Part shown: one piece after another, positions 1 to 9,625 of the stretch
How the letters are laid out: each line of letters opens with the position of its first letter
Numbering within the stretch: the first letter of the stretch is position 1
Assembly (NCBI GenBank): GCA_963680875.1
Contig: OY804579.1
Span: 16,445,506 to 16,509,505 of the forward strand
From: Bathymodiolus brooksi
Taxonomy: Eukaryota; Mollusca; Bivalvia; Mytilida; Modiolidae
DNA: 64,000 nucleotides
Reading direction: 5' to 3'
Program-made: the position numbers and the translations under genes
Notes under the pieces: model-generated
Databases searched by the model: none
What the model was told of the DNA's origin: nothing
What the model saw: the letters and a program-made list of their open reading frames with translations, nothing else

Positions 1-94
1 GAGCCCCGGTTGGGTCAAACCAAAGATTATAAAATTTGTATTTGTTGCTTCTCCACTAAGCACCCAGCATTAAGGAGAAAGAGCAAAGACTGGT

Positions 95-265
95 TGGCTC
101 GGAATCAGAATAATGTGTCCGAATGGAACGACATGTCTATCCGCGGACTGTTGTTTCAGTGAGATAGCACTATAAACATCCAACTCGGCATGTTGTTCTA
201 GAACAAAGCGGACCTCATCATCATCTCATTGAAAATTAACTTGTTCTCGCCATGATATAGCTAAA
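95..265 (+). repeat. Degenerate SINE-like repeat
   Basis: The stretch has the cadence of a widespread molluscan interspersed repeat (a segment ending in cagtgagatagcactataaa, then a short version of the gccatgatatagct module near 250). It is too diverged for firm family assignment. Recognition is from recall of such repeats, not from an alignment. Confidence 0.3.
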
Positions 266-699
266 AAACAACAATCACTCAAGAGAATCAGAATATAAAC
301 AGACTAAAAATTCATCAATGTCTGTAAATTATTTAAGCAACCTTTTTCTTTGAAAATATCTGTACAATCAGTGCTAATCACCACTGAAGTTGTGAGTTCC
401 AATCCCGGTCGTGTCGATTCAAGATTTCAAGAATCTATTAGCAATCTCGATCTCAGACGTCACACACATGTGTACAAGAGGACAATATACATGTATAATA
501 CATTCAAATGGCAAGACAGGACATAATACATATATATAAATACACACATAATATGGTAAGACATACTAATAACGTATATAAATACACACATAATATCACA
601 AATATTTCATAACTTTCTTTAAGAAAATAGCTAGTTTTTTTTATGTGCATGTACATGTACATTACAAATAGACAATAAACCACCAAATTTTGTCGAGGA

Positions 700-750
700 G
701 TACTCGATACAACATTATATTATAACGTTCGTCAGTGACTTGCGGCAGGT
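700..750 (+). repeat. Direct repeat, copy 1
   Basis: About 51 bases starting gtactcgatacaacattat and ending cttgcggcaggt recur at 833-883 with few changes. The spacing is 133 bases. Copy 2 runs straight into a SINE 3' module, so the pair may be a local tandem duplication of SINE-associated sequence. Confidence 0.6.
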
Positions 751-832
751 CGGTTGTGTACCTGTGGCAATAAAATCTCTGACAATCCTGCAGATACTCC
801 ATGGCCACCGTTTATTCTACATCAGGCGAAGT

Positions 833-883
833 GTACTCGATACAACATTATGTGATAAAGTTTGTCAGTGACTTGCGGCAGGT
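833..883 (+). repeat. Direct repeat, copy 2
   Basis: Second copy of the repeat at 700-750. It lies immediately before the SINE 3' module at 883-973. Confidence 0.6.
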
Positions 884-973
884 TCGTGGTTTTCTTCGAT
901 TTCCTCCAGTAATAAATGTGACCTCCACTTTATAACTGAAATATTGTTGAAAGTGGCGTTTAACACCCACAAC
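883..973 (+). mobile_element. SINE 3' module fragment
   Basis: Matches the 3' module of the better-preserved SINE at 57872-58125: cttcctccag, then a diverged middle, then gaaatattgttgaaagtggc, then gtttaacacc. Only the tRNA-unrelated 3' part is present, so the copy is 5' truncated. Confidence 0.6.
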
Positions 974-1885
974 CTTAACTCTTTTCTCTTTGATACCTTT
1001 GACATTTTTAGATAAATTTTACACACTTGTGTATTATCTACATGTGTATAATATGTAATATGCTACAGTTGTTTCCTTTTCCCATTATTTCAGAATAAGA
1101 TCATTATTCAAGGGTTTCAAATAGCTAAGGACAAAAGATAATAATCAAGATATTCCAACTGGAAAAGACTGACCCATGATGTAAATAATTGTACTATTGA
1201 TTTGGCTCTTATTGATTATTCTTAATTTACTGCTTTGGTGCTATTTTCATAGTAATTATCTGTTATTATATGAACTGCTAAGTATTTTTGTTTAAATGAA
1301 GCCATTGTTGGGTCCAAAAATATGTTGACTAGCAAACTTATTTTTTCACAGCTTTTCCATTCTTAAGTGAAAACATTAAGTTGAGTTTAATCTCTTATAT
1401 TTATGTATTATAACCATATCAATCAGATCTGAAACATCAACGTGCCAGTATATCAAACACCAATATTCAAATGTATTGATCTGTCTAACTGCCATCACAT
1501 GGAAATATGAAGATGGTATATAATATATGTTTGTTGAATGCAATACGATTATTGTATGCTTAGAGGGAAATTCAACATAGCTACAAACAGTAGCCTATAG
1601 TGAATAACATTTACATCTTGACAATTTATTGAAATTTTTCCATTTAACCAACTTGCCATATATGTTTTCTTAGTGTTGTTGCTTTGGTGTTGATTCATCA
1701 CAAACATGGCTGCTAAAAAACTAGTTGAGCAACTATACAGATGTCTCCTGTTAGCAAAGCCTAAATCTTATTTCCAACCACCCATTTTTTTCCAAGGCTT
1801 TCACATTGGGTCTGATAGGTTAGCTCGGCTCTCAGTACTTTCAGTGCTTTGATTTTAAATGTAACTGCCATATGCGTTTGCGTTA

Positions 1886-1965
1886 TGGTGTTTAACGCAA
1901 CTTTCAACAATATTTCATTGATATCGTTGCGGTCAGTTTTATCGGTGGAGGAAACCGGTGTCCGA
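1886..1965 (-). mobile_element. SINE 3' module fragment, inverted
   Basis: The reverse complement reads tttcctccaccgataaaact, then gatatcaatgaaatattgtt, then ggcgttaaacacca-like sequence. This is the same module as at 883-973 and 58020-58110. It is followed by a repeat tail (1985-2198) that recurs inverted at 12632-12755, so this tail and the SINE may have travelled together. Confidence 0.6.
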
Positions 1966-1984
1966 ATCCCGACGTGTCATACTC

Positions 1985-2198
1985 ACAAGCACTCGGGTAC
2001 ACTGATTTTCCTTATTTTCAATAAAATTAAATATTTTCCCTTTTAGTGCCTCTATTCTAACCTTCTCTACGCAGAATCACCTAGTTTTGACGTATTTTAC
2101 ACATTTTGAAACAACCCATAGAAAAAATGGGTTGTATTAAAATGTGTAAAATACGTTAAAATTAGGTAATTCTGCCACAGCCACAGGCACTTGTTTCT
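1985..2198 (+). repeat. Interspersed repeat split by a hairpin element
   Basis: This sequence matches the reverse complement of 12632-12755 (from the cactcgggtacac motif to acttgtttctatca). The copy here differs by carrying a 103-base hairpin insertion at 2072-2174, which is absent at the other locus. The 12632 copy therefore serves as an empty site. Confidence 0.75.
2072..2174. mobile_element. Hairpin MITE, 47-bp arms
   Basis: Two 47-base arms (2072-2118 and 2128-2174) are near-perfect inverted repeats around a 9-base loop. The arms start cagaatcacctagttttgac and pass through cgtattttacacatttt. The related locus at 12632-12755 lacks the hairpin, showing it is an insertion. There is no coding capacity. 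The superfamily cannot be set: a clean target-site duplication (TSD) is not obvious, though CCACAG is repeated at the right junction. Confidence 0.7.
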
Positions 2199-2202
2199 AT
2201 CA

Positions 2203-2373
2203 AAAGTGAAAACCCAAAAGATTACTGGAAATTGATCAATTCGCTAAAGGAGAGGAACACTGATATACCTGCAGTAGACCCTGTTGACTTCCGGGACCAC
2301 TTTGATAGTTTGAATTATATTCAAGATAAATTTGATTCTGTCAAATAAATCTGGAGGTCTTCAGCTTATTACA
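2203..2373 (+). pseudogene. LINE ORF fragment upstream of RT
   Basis: Reads approximately NPKDYWKLINSLKERN, then VDFRDHFDSLN. This is the linker that precedes RT in LINE polyproteins. A short deletion shifts the frame, and the final codons (NKSGGLQLIT) join in sense to NDML at 4966 on the far side of the 2374-4960 insertion. There is no start codon and it is not a functional gene. Confidence 0.7.
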
Positions 2374-2764
2374 CAGGGGGTCGAACCTATTTGGATGGAG
2401 AAGGGGTTATTTTGGTTGAAGACCAACAATATGGCGGAAAAAAACGTCAAATTTCCACACCGGTAGGTGCATTTTCTGCTATTGTCGGTGTTTTATTGAA
2501 ATGTGTGCTTTAATACCATAGCGTTTCGGCAACTTGATTATCAGTTATGACAATGTGTGTTTGTTTTAGGACATCGGTTTGCTCTAAAGAAAAAAAGCTA
2601 TTGACACAAAACCGACAGGCGAAACACGATATTTTTTGTCATGGATACATAAAAGGAACATTTCTGTACATTTTACGGATATAATGTTAGGTTTTTCGTG
2701 TTATATATGTTCACTGCTTTATTCTAATTAAATATGAATGTTCAATTATTGTATTTAAACCTAA
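2374..2764 (+). repeat. Left terminal inverted repeat of the 2.6-kb element
   Basis: Pairs with 4575-4960 on the opposite strand. Landmarks in order are CAGGGGGTCG, gaaggggttattttggttg, caccgacaatag (as complement) and tatttaaacctaa. Confidence 0.85.
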
Positions 2765-3399
2765 TATAACGAGTTTTTACCAATTAAGAATTGTTTTGGT
2801 TGGAAACTCGAGATACAAAATGTATATGACTTATTTTTGGTTTTGTTAAGACATTGAAAGAAAACTTTAACACTGGGTGTTTTGTCCCGTCAGAAGGCAC
2901 TACACAACTACCGTTAAGTCCTCATTTTAGAAATAAAATGCAGCAATTTATATACGAAATGAAATTTATAATTATTGTCTTAAATGTCACAAATGGGGCA
3001 TTTATTTACTCATCAGGACAGCCTTTCAAAAAATTAGCCCCCTTTTCCCAGTCTAATAGGGTTGTTTCTTTTTGCAAAGTGTTTCTGATGTTTGACAGTA
3101 ACACTTCGGTGGGGAATTTCTAGAGTTCAATGAAGTTGACATGCTGATCTTTCGTCGTTATTTTGGAAGTGAAGTGAATGGAATAAAGGTTAGAACAGTG
3201 ATCAAAATTCGTGACAATCCAGGGACAAAGACTTGATCAAAAGAACAGACAATAACTACAAACAACACAAAAAAATAACAACACAATATCGTTTGCATCG
3301 TTTTAATGACGCAGGAAATTCTATAGTAACAAGGAGAACATTAGAATGTCTCGCATGCCAACACATAGACGTTTTCTTGTTTAACGAATTCACTCAAAT

Positions 3400-4230
3400 A
3401 TTAGGTCATGGTCATATGGCATATGACAGACTGACATGTACTCCTAACAAGGTATCTTCATATCAAATATTGATAATCTAGGTCTTTACCTCACAAGATA
3501 TTCAATTAATTATAAATAAAGCAGCAGACGGTGGTACAATCATTCAACCACGAACATGATGCGAAGGTCAAATGGCATATGCCAGACTGACACGTGCTCC
3601 TAGTGATGCATCAGCATAACAATCATCAGCATACCAAATATTGTGACTGTAGGTTTTGAAACTTCTGAGATAAACATTAAACATGAAAAGCGTCCAGATT
3701 TCGATAAAATCATTCGACCATGGAAATAAGGTCAAAGCCAAATGTTATATGGAAGTCTGTCATGTATTCCTAGTGAGGCATCTCCATACCAAATAAATAA
3801 TTGTATAATACTTTTCGCGATATATTTAAAATCATGAACCTGGTCCTAGTCAGTCAACCATGAAATCAGTGTCAAGGTCAAAAGTTATGTGTCAGACTGA
3901 CATGTACGCTACGTGAGACATCTGGACCCGTTGTTCAAAAGATTTATCCGCTGGACAAAAGTTATCCACTAAATAAGTCTAGTTCAATCTATACAAGTTA
4001 TCCAGTGGATACATATTTATCCAGCGGATACAGTTTTGAACAACTGGGCCCTGCTTACAAAATATTTGAAGTCTAGCTCCTATAGTTTTTGAAATATGGA
4101 TTTATTCTCAGATTTCACAAAATCACTGAACCATGAAAATAAGGTCAAGGTCAAAGGTCATGATACTGGCGGATACTTTACATAGTAGCGCATCATTATA
4201 CCAAGTATGGGTAATCTTAGAAGCTTTATA
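3400..4230 (+). repeat. Degenerate ~150-bp tandem repeat with AGGTCA motifs
   Basis: Four to five decayed units begin near 3403, 3562, 3729, 3858 and 4140. Each has an aaggtca-rich start, then cagactgacatgt and ataccaaatat-like sequence. The last spacing is widened by a palindromic MITE. A related repeat with about 162-bp units is at 6490-6812. The small open frames here (2854-3123, 3233-3481, 4291-4578) have no protein character. Confidence 0.6.
3924..4051. mobile_element. Palindromic MITE
   Basis: The left end reads ggacccgttgttcaaaag. The right end is its approximate inverse, ttttgaacaactgggccc. Inner segments ttatccgctgga and tccagcggata also pair. It is about 128 bases, non-coding, and inserted into one unit of the surrounding tandem repeat. 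Confidence 0.7.
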
Positions 4231-4434
4231 CAGGAGTTTTCTTCATGAGATAACGACCTAAAACGCACGAAATGCAAATGTCTACTCGTTTTGCCTGATA
4301 TATTTTGCATTTATAGAGCAACTAGCAAATGTTTTAACAAATCTGAAATTATTTTTGCACCATATATTATGAACATTGTCGTTATCACTCTAAGAATTAT
4401 TTTAAGAAGACTAGCACCAACCATTTGTGTCGTT

Positions 4435-4574
4435 TATATGTCAAATACTCTGAATCAGATTTTTTTTTTCCTCCACCAAAATCAGAATATGTTTTTCAGC
4501 AACATTGGGAATCAGAATATTTTTTTAGAAAAAAAAAACATACCCCCCCCCCCCCCTCTTAAATGGTCAGTCCC
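4435..4574 (-). mobile_element. Truncated copy of the 5758-6023 MITE family
   Basis: Shares ctctgaatcagatt, ccaccaaaatcagaatat, cagcaacattgggaatcaga and the terminal taaatggtcagtccc with the inverse of 5758-6023. It includes a run of C. It lacks the other end. Confidence 0.7.
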
Positions 4575-4960
4575 TTAGGTTTAAATACAATAATTGAACA
4601 TTCATATTAAATTAGAATAAAGCAGTGAACATATATGACACGAAAAACCTAACATAGTATCCGTAAAATGTACAGATAAGGTCTTTTTATGTACCCATGA
4701 CAAAAAATAGCGTGTTCCGTCGGTCGGTTTTATGTGATTAGCTGGTTGTTGTTTTTTTTTAGGGCAAACCGATGTCCTAAAACAAACACACATTCAAGTT
4801 GCCGAAACGCTATGGTATTAAAGCACACATTTCAATGAAACACCGACAATAGCAGAGAAGGCACTTACAGGTGTGGAAATAATTTGACGTTTTCTTCTGC
4901 CATCTTGTTGGTCTCCAACCAATATAACCCCTTCTCCAACCAAATAGGTTCGACCCCCTG
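4575..4960 (-). repeat. Right terminal inverted repeat of the 2.6-kb element
   Basis: Inverted copy of 2374-2764, ending ggttcgaccccctg. The two arms differ by scattered substitutions and short indels, so the insertion is not very recent. Confidence 0.85.
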
Positions 4961-4965
4961 TTACA

Positions 4966-5757
4966 AATGATATGCTGACAGCAGGTCAGAATAGTTTAGC
5001 CCCCAGCCTCTTGAAGTTATTTAATAGTATTTTATCTTCTGGATTTTATCCGGATCATTGGTCAACAGGTTATCTAAGCCCTATTTTCAAGTCTGGAGAT
5101 CGATCAAAACCAGAGAATTACAGAGGCATATATATATAGCTATAACAGGATGTCTTGGAAAGTTACTAAACTCTATATTAAATAATAGGTTTGATGGCTT
5201 TCTATTGAAAAATAACATTATCTCCCCTGATCAAATCGGGTTTACTACAAAAAGTAGACCTGCAGATCATATATTCGTACTTAAAACTTCTATTGATAAA
5301 TATATCTATAAAAGGAAAAAAATATACACATGCTTTATCGATTTAAAAAAAGCTTTTGACTCAGTCATGCATGAAGCTATTTACATCTTTCATTTTATGA
5401 AGTTCTTAAAAACATGTATAGCAAATCAAAGCTTCATGTTAAAATTGGGAATATTCTCACAGATAACTTCACCTCCAAAATTGGGGTTAGACAGGTTGGT
5501 AATTTGAGCCCTAATCTGTTTTAATTTTTTATAAACGACCTCCCTAACTATTTTGAGGAAACTCCAGACCCAGCTATTATCAATAGTAGAAAAATTGATT
5601 GTTTACTTTATGCTGATGATGTTGTCATTGTCAACATCTCAGGATGGATTACAATGTAAACTAAATAAGCTTCAAGCATTCTGTGATGATTGGGGAATTG
5701 ATGTTAATCTTTCCAAGACTACAGCTATGATTTTTATTAAAACTGGTAAACATTTAA
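4966..5757 (+). pseudogene. LINE reverse transcriptase fragment
   Basis: Encodes fingers/palm of a LINE RT. After the insertion point come NDMLTAGQNS, the block SGFYPDHW, KPENYRG, SPDQIGFTTKSRPADHIF, CFIDLKKAFDSV (first catalytic Asp) and YADD (second motif, 5609-5620), then LSKTTAMIF. A two-base slip near 5129-5140 and further slips near 5400-5560 break the frame, and several palm segments are missing. It copies nothing today. It continues after the MITE at 6027. Confidence 0.85.
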
Positions 5758-6023
5758 GGGAACGACCATTTAACTTGAAGGGGAGGGGGGTTATGGTTTT
5801 TTTCTAAAAAAAATATTCTGATTCCCAATGTTGCTGAAAAAAATATTCTGATTTTGGTGGAGGAAAAAAATAATAATCTGATTCAGAGTTTTTGTCATAT
5901 AACCTAATGTTAAATTCTGGAAAAAAAAATTCGCGACAAAAAAATTAAATATTCTAACTCTTGTGTTGAACAAAAAACCATAACCCCTCCCCCCTCCCCC
6001 CTTCAAATTAAATGGTCGGTCCC
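5758..6023. mobile_element. 266-bp MITE with 3-bp TAA duplication
   Basis: TIRs GGGAACGACCATTTAA and its inverse (GGGACCGACCATTTAA from the right). Flanked by TAA at 5755-5757 and 6024-6026. Removing it restores the LINE frame (KTGKHL, then RKTFLF). A 3-bp TAA target is typical of PIF/Harbinger elements, so that superfamily is possible but inferred. A truncated copy is at 4435-4574. Confidence 0.8.
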
Positions 6024-6026
6024 TAA

Positions 6027-6433
6027 AGGAAAACCTTTTTATTTAGGAGCAAACCATTAGACTGTGTAAACCAATATAAATATCTAGGAATAACTTGAAC
6101 CCCATCAGGGTCCTTTAAAGAAGCCAAACTTGATTTATATAGAAAAGCACTTAAAGCCCTTTTTAAATAAGGGCTGACTATGTCTCCCTTGGACCCAGGA
6201 TCAGATCCTCATTGCATATATTTGATCACACCATAAAAGCTATATTGCTATATGGTGCAGAGATTTGGGGTTGTTAGATACCCCCCTCCTTTAAGCTGGA
6301 ACATTTGTGTGATTGGACAAAACAATCTACGTTATCTCCATCTTCTAAAATGGATTTACATTTTGTTAAAAGTATACTTGGCGTGCATATGAATAGTTCA
6401 AACTAAGAAGAACTGTTTTAGATACCTAAGACT
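6027..6433 (+). pseudogene. LINE post-RT fragment
   Basis: Reads NQYKYLGIT, SFKEAKLDLYRKALKALF, then IRSLLHIFDHTIKAILLYGAEIWG in shifting frames. This is the usual LINE segment downstream of RT. It has a stop after about residue 45 and frameshifts. It is interrupted at 6434 by a MITE. Confidence 0.75.
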
Positions 6434-6898
6434 TATGTCTCCCCTTAATGCGGCCATCTGTACAACAATAAGTTACACATTATGAGTTGAATGATACTAT
6501 TTAAAAAACAATTATTTGACCTTGAGGTCAAAGGTCAAGGTTCGACGATGGTCATTACGGTACGCGACACACCACCTTATGGTCATGCACCCACATACCA
6601 AATATCATTGACCTATCTCGAAAGACAAAAATGTTATGGCCCGGACAATAAAATACTATTTAAAAAACAATTATTTGACCTTAAGGTCAAAGGTCAAGGT
6701 CCCACACGAAGGTCATTACGGAATGCGACACACCGCCTTATGGTCATGCACCCACATACCAAATATAATTGACCTTTCTGGAAAGACAAAAAAGTTATGG
6801 TCCGGACAAGCTTCGCTGAGAAGAAGCAGAAGAAGCGGAAGCGGAAGAAAAAATCAGACTAAAACAATATGTCTCCCTTCGTTTGAAGGGGAGACATA
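6434..6898. mobile_element. 465-bp MITE with internal tandem repeat
   Basis: TIRs TATGTCTCCCCTT (6434-6446) and AAGGGGAGACATA (6886-6898), probably on a TA target. The interior is a two-unit direct repeat of about 162 bp (6490-6651 and 6652-6812). Each unit carries AGGTCAAAGGTCA and gtcatgcacccacatac. The open frames at 6491-6899 are products of this repeat, not genes. Confidence 0.7.
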
Positions 6899-7627
6899 AT
6901 TATGGAGTTATGTCTGAAGTAGGCAGATTGCCTATTATTTTAGATTACTTTAAAGCGACTATTGGATATTGGCATCGTCTAGAAAATATTTCCTCGGGCT
7001 TATTAAAAGACGCTTATTTGGACTCGAAAAAATCACATGAGGGGGAGGTCAATCATGGTTTTCTGCTCTTTCTAATATGTTTAATGTTTTGAAAACTCCA
7101 AGAGGTAACAAATGCAAATCATGTCCTATATCCTCTCTTAAGCATACTGTGAAAACAGAGTAAAATAAATATGTATGTAAGTACCTGGTACAATTTCAGA
7201 AATCAACTCATAAATGAAAATGGAAAATTGAGGACATATGTACAGATCAAAAAACAAACTTTGGCTTTGAGATATATCTTGATTTTATAAAGGACCCTAA
7301 AAATAGAAGATGTATTACTAAATTCAAAATTAGTTCTCATAAATTAAATATAGAGTCTGGTAGATATACTAAACCTATTACACCTTTAAATGAAAGAATT
7401 TGTGACAGATGTGATAAGCATGAAGTAGATGATGAAATAATTTTTTTCAATTATTGTACTCATATTTTAGAAGCAAGAAAAACATTATTTGATCTGATCA
7501 ATAAGTCTAATGTTAATTTTCAATCCCTGTCCTCTTTCCAAAACATTTTCTGGACTTTTAATTGTGAAAATATAAATATTTTGAATAATCTTAGTATTTT
7601 TCTCCTGGAGTCAGGTGTAACTTAAAA
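6899..7627 (+). pseudogene. LINE C-terminal fragment with Cys/His segment
   Basis: Continues the LINE: EVGRLPIILDYFKATIGYWH, then after slips FIKDPKNRRCITKFKISSHK and the segment RICDRCDKHEVDDEIIFFNY. The last has CxxC followed by Cys and His, as in many LINE C-termini. The frame ends at a TAA near 7625. The upstream portion has at least two frameshifts. Confidence 0.75.
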
Positions 7628-7841
7628 ACAACCTTAAAATAACATGATGGTTTTAATTGTTCTTTATCATTGAATTGTTCATTTTTATTACTGTATATGT
7701 CATCGAATCATGTATTATACTGTCTTTGCCCCTTGAGGGCCCTGATTGGTCAAATAAACTTGTACATTTTTAAAGTAAAATGAGATTTTATAAAAATAAA
7801 TACTTACCATCATAAACTCTGAGTTAGTCCATCTGCGCATG

Positions 7842-7941
7842 TCTGACAGGCGGAATCCCCAACTAAAAATATCATCCAATGAAACAAAGGAATGACCTTG
7901 TGCCCATAAGTCCCTGCCTTTATATCATCCATTTAATTTCC
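7842..7941 (+). repeat. DIRS element 1 inverted terminal repeat, left
   Basis: Starts tctgacaggcggaatcccca and ends atccatttaatttcc. Its inverse is at 12455-12556 with few changes. Confidence 0.85.
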
Positions 7942-8128
7942 TAAAGCAAGCATGAAACCGTAGGAATAAATCAGGGGGTGAAGGGGAGGCTATGAGGGAC
8001 CTTTAATTTATGATGGTAAGTATTTATTTTATAAAATCTCATTTTACTTTAAAAATGTACAATTTTATTACAATAAATACGTTACCATCATAAATTCTGA
8101 GTAAAATATAAAATTAAAAATACAGAAT

Positions 8129-9625
8129 CTAATGCAAAGCTGAATCCCCTGAACCAGAAGATGCAGGAGGAAAAACAACTCTTTGTGCCGAAACTAAGGG
8201 TCCCAAGGAATACAGACTCTGGGCTTGTGACGATACAGATTGCAGATATTGAGAACTGAAGGAACTTTCAGTTCTCCAGAAACCTGCAGATAAAACTTCA
8301 TCCAAAGAAGCATTATTGAAAAGAACCCAGGAGATAGAAATAGCTCTAACATCATTGGCCTTAACATGCATACTATTCAGAAGTTCTTCGTTAGAAGAAC
8401 TGTAAGCTAATTGAATAGTTTTGCAGATCAAAGTGGAAATGGCTTTAACAGACAAATCTTGTTTTCCCTTATTGATAGGAATAAATAACCTGGAATTTGA
8501 GGAGGTGCGACGACTATGAGTTCTCTGAAGATATAAGAGTAAGACTCGAATTGGGCATAGCACTTTTGAACTTGAATCATGAGGAAGGGCTGGAATCACT
8601 ATCGGTTCTGAACCTCGACCAGGAATTTGGTTTTTGGCTAAAAAGGCTGGATCAGTTAAGAGAGTAACAGAAGATTTATCTCTACTGAAACGAAGACAAG
8701 AATCGGAAGAGGAAAAGGCATGAATTTCACTTCTTCTTCTACCGGAGGCCAAGGCAAGAAGAAAACAGCACTTATAAGATAAAAACTTGATATCAACCTC
8801 ATCAGCGGGTTCAAAAGGGTGAGATTTAGAAGCAGACAAAACCAACCTCAAAGTCCAAGATGGAATTAAAACCCTCTGTCTTGGACGTTCAAGACTGAAA
8901 TTCTTAACCAGTAAGGAAATAAATTCATTGCTACCAAAATCTGGACCTCCAGACAAATGAATAGTTCTTGAAATAGCGGAACGATAACCCTTAATAGTAG
9001 AGGGTGATAAATCTTTCTCTTCAAAAAGGAAGATCAGGAAATCTGCTAGCTGCTGTACAGAGATTTGGTAAGGATTAACTTCCTTCTTACTACACCAATT
9101 ACATAAGATTGTCCACTTGGCATCATAGACGATGTTAGTGGAATCTCTGACTGCTCGGGAGAGATGTCTGGCTGCACCCTCAGAAAAGCCTCTCTTTTTG
9201 AAGCTATCCCTCAGAGAAGCCACGCGAACAGATGTAGCTTCTCTGGGTTGGGATGAAGAATCTTGCCCTTGAATTGGGAAAGAAGATTTTGTCTTACTGG
9301 AAAAGCCTGTGGGTGAGTGCAAGATAGGCGAAGAAGATCTGGAAACCAGGCTTGTTTGGGCCAAGCTGGAGCAATAAGAATGATCAGACATTGTTCTACT
9401 GAAATCTTCCGAAGAACTGCAGACAGGAACCTGAATGGAGGGAAAGCTTAAGCAAACAATCCTTCCCAGGGGAAACCCATGGCGTCTACCGCGTAGGCAT
9501 TTGGATCTGGAACCGGAGAAACGAACACTTGGAGTTTGTAATTGAGACTTGTCGCAAACAGATCTACATGTGGAGACCCCCATTGAAAGGTAATTGCCTG
9601 AAAAACTGATTGGAGAAGTTCCCAC
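8129..9625 (-). CDS. Tyrosine recombinase (YR) of DIRS element 1
   Basis: An open frame of 498 codons. It would cut and rejoin the circular cDNA intermediate to integrate the element. The first ~130 residues overlap the RNase H frame and a linker, so the true start is probably downstream. A core-binding region lies at about 160-225 (VYDAKWTILCNW, QLADFLIFLFEE, IKGYRSAISRTIHL). The catalytic domain holds ALASGRRRSEIHAFS (Arg near 297), KANDVRAISISW (second Arg near 427) and SSQYL (candidate Tyr 460). Element 2 has HDVR where this copy has NDVR, so the conserved His of HxxR is Asn here. The frame is open but may be catalytically impaired. Confidence 0.85.
   Translation of the reverse strand: MGTSPISFSGNYLSMGVSTCRSVCDKSQLQTPSVRFSGSRSKCLRGRRHGFPLGRIVCLSFPSIQVPVCSSSEDFSRTMSDHSYCSSLAQTSLVSRSSSPILHSPTGFSSKTKSSFPIQGQDSSSQPREATSVRVASLRDSFKKRGFSEGAARHLSRAVRDSTNIVYDAKWTILCNWCSKKEVNPYQISVQQLADFLIFLFEEKDLSPSTIKGYRSAISRTIHLSGGPDFGSNEFISLLVKNFSLERPRQRVLIPSWTLRLVLSASKSHPFEPADEVDIKFLSYKCCFLLALASGRRRSEIHAFSSSDSCLRFSRDKSSVTLLTDPAFLAKNQIPGRGSEPIVIPALPHDSSSKVLCPIRVLLLYLQRTHSRRTSSNSRLFIPINKGKQDLSVKAISTLICKTIQLAYSSSNEELLNSMHVKANDVRAISISWVLFNNASLDEVLSAGFWRTESSFSSQYLQSVSSQAQSLYSLGPLVSAQRVVFPPASSGSGDSALH

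Larger units (their letters stand above)
1..2071. other. Non-coding flank with repeat debris
   Basis: I see no convincing gene in this stretch. It is AT-rich. Its recognisable content is a degenerate SINE-like stretch near 95-265, a direct repeat (700-750 and 833-883), and two copies of a mollusc-type SINE 3' module (883-973 plus strand, about 1886-1965 minus strand). The open frames at 504-686 and 1849-2046 have no protein character; the second is a shadow of the SINE module. Confidence 0.6.
2374..4960. mobile_element. Unclassified DNA element with ~390-bp TIRs, 5-bp TSD
   Basis: Left TIR 2374-2764 and right TIR 4575-4960 are imperfect inverted copies, starting CAGGGGGTCGAACC. The flanks carry a 5-base duplication, TTACA (2369-2373 and 4961-4965). 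Removing the element and one TTACA restores the LINE frame, which proves both boundaries. The 1.8-kb interior has no transposase frame. It holds a degenerate tandem repeat (about 3400-4230), a palindromic MITE (3924-4051) and a fragment of another MITE (4435-4574). It appears non-autonomous. I cannot name a superfamily with this terminus and a 5-bp TSD. Confidence 0.85.
2199..7765 (+). mobile_element. Non-LTR retrotransposon (LINE), 5' truncated, with three nested insertions
   Basis: One LINE copy in four pieces: 2199-2373, 4966-5757, 6027-6433 and 6899-7765. The reading frame continues across each gap once the inserted elements and their target duplications are removed. The 5' part (endonuclease) is missing. 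Pieces in order encode the region before RT, RT, the region after RT, and a C-terminal cysteine/histidine segment. The 3' untranslated region ends near gccctgattggtcaaataaa, like the 3' end of a second LINE at about 46787. The clade is uncertain (CR1/Jockey/RTE-like). The copy has frameshifts and stops and is dead. Confidence 0.85.

Noticed and set aside
4540..4560. Poly-C runs (also 12609, 23158, 57358, 62131)
   Set aside because: Simple homopolymers. They may be true or assembly artefacts but carry no feature.
6491..6899. Two overlapping frames with repeated peptide NYLTLRSKVKV
   Set aside because: Direct repeat inside a MITE. No protein family.
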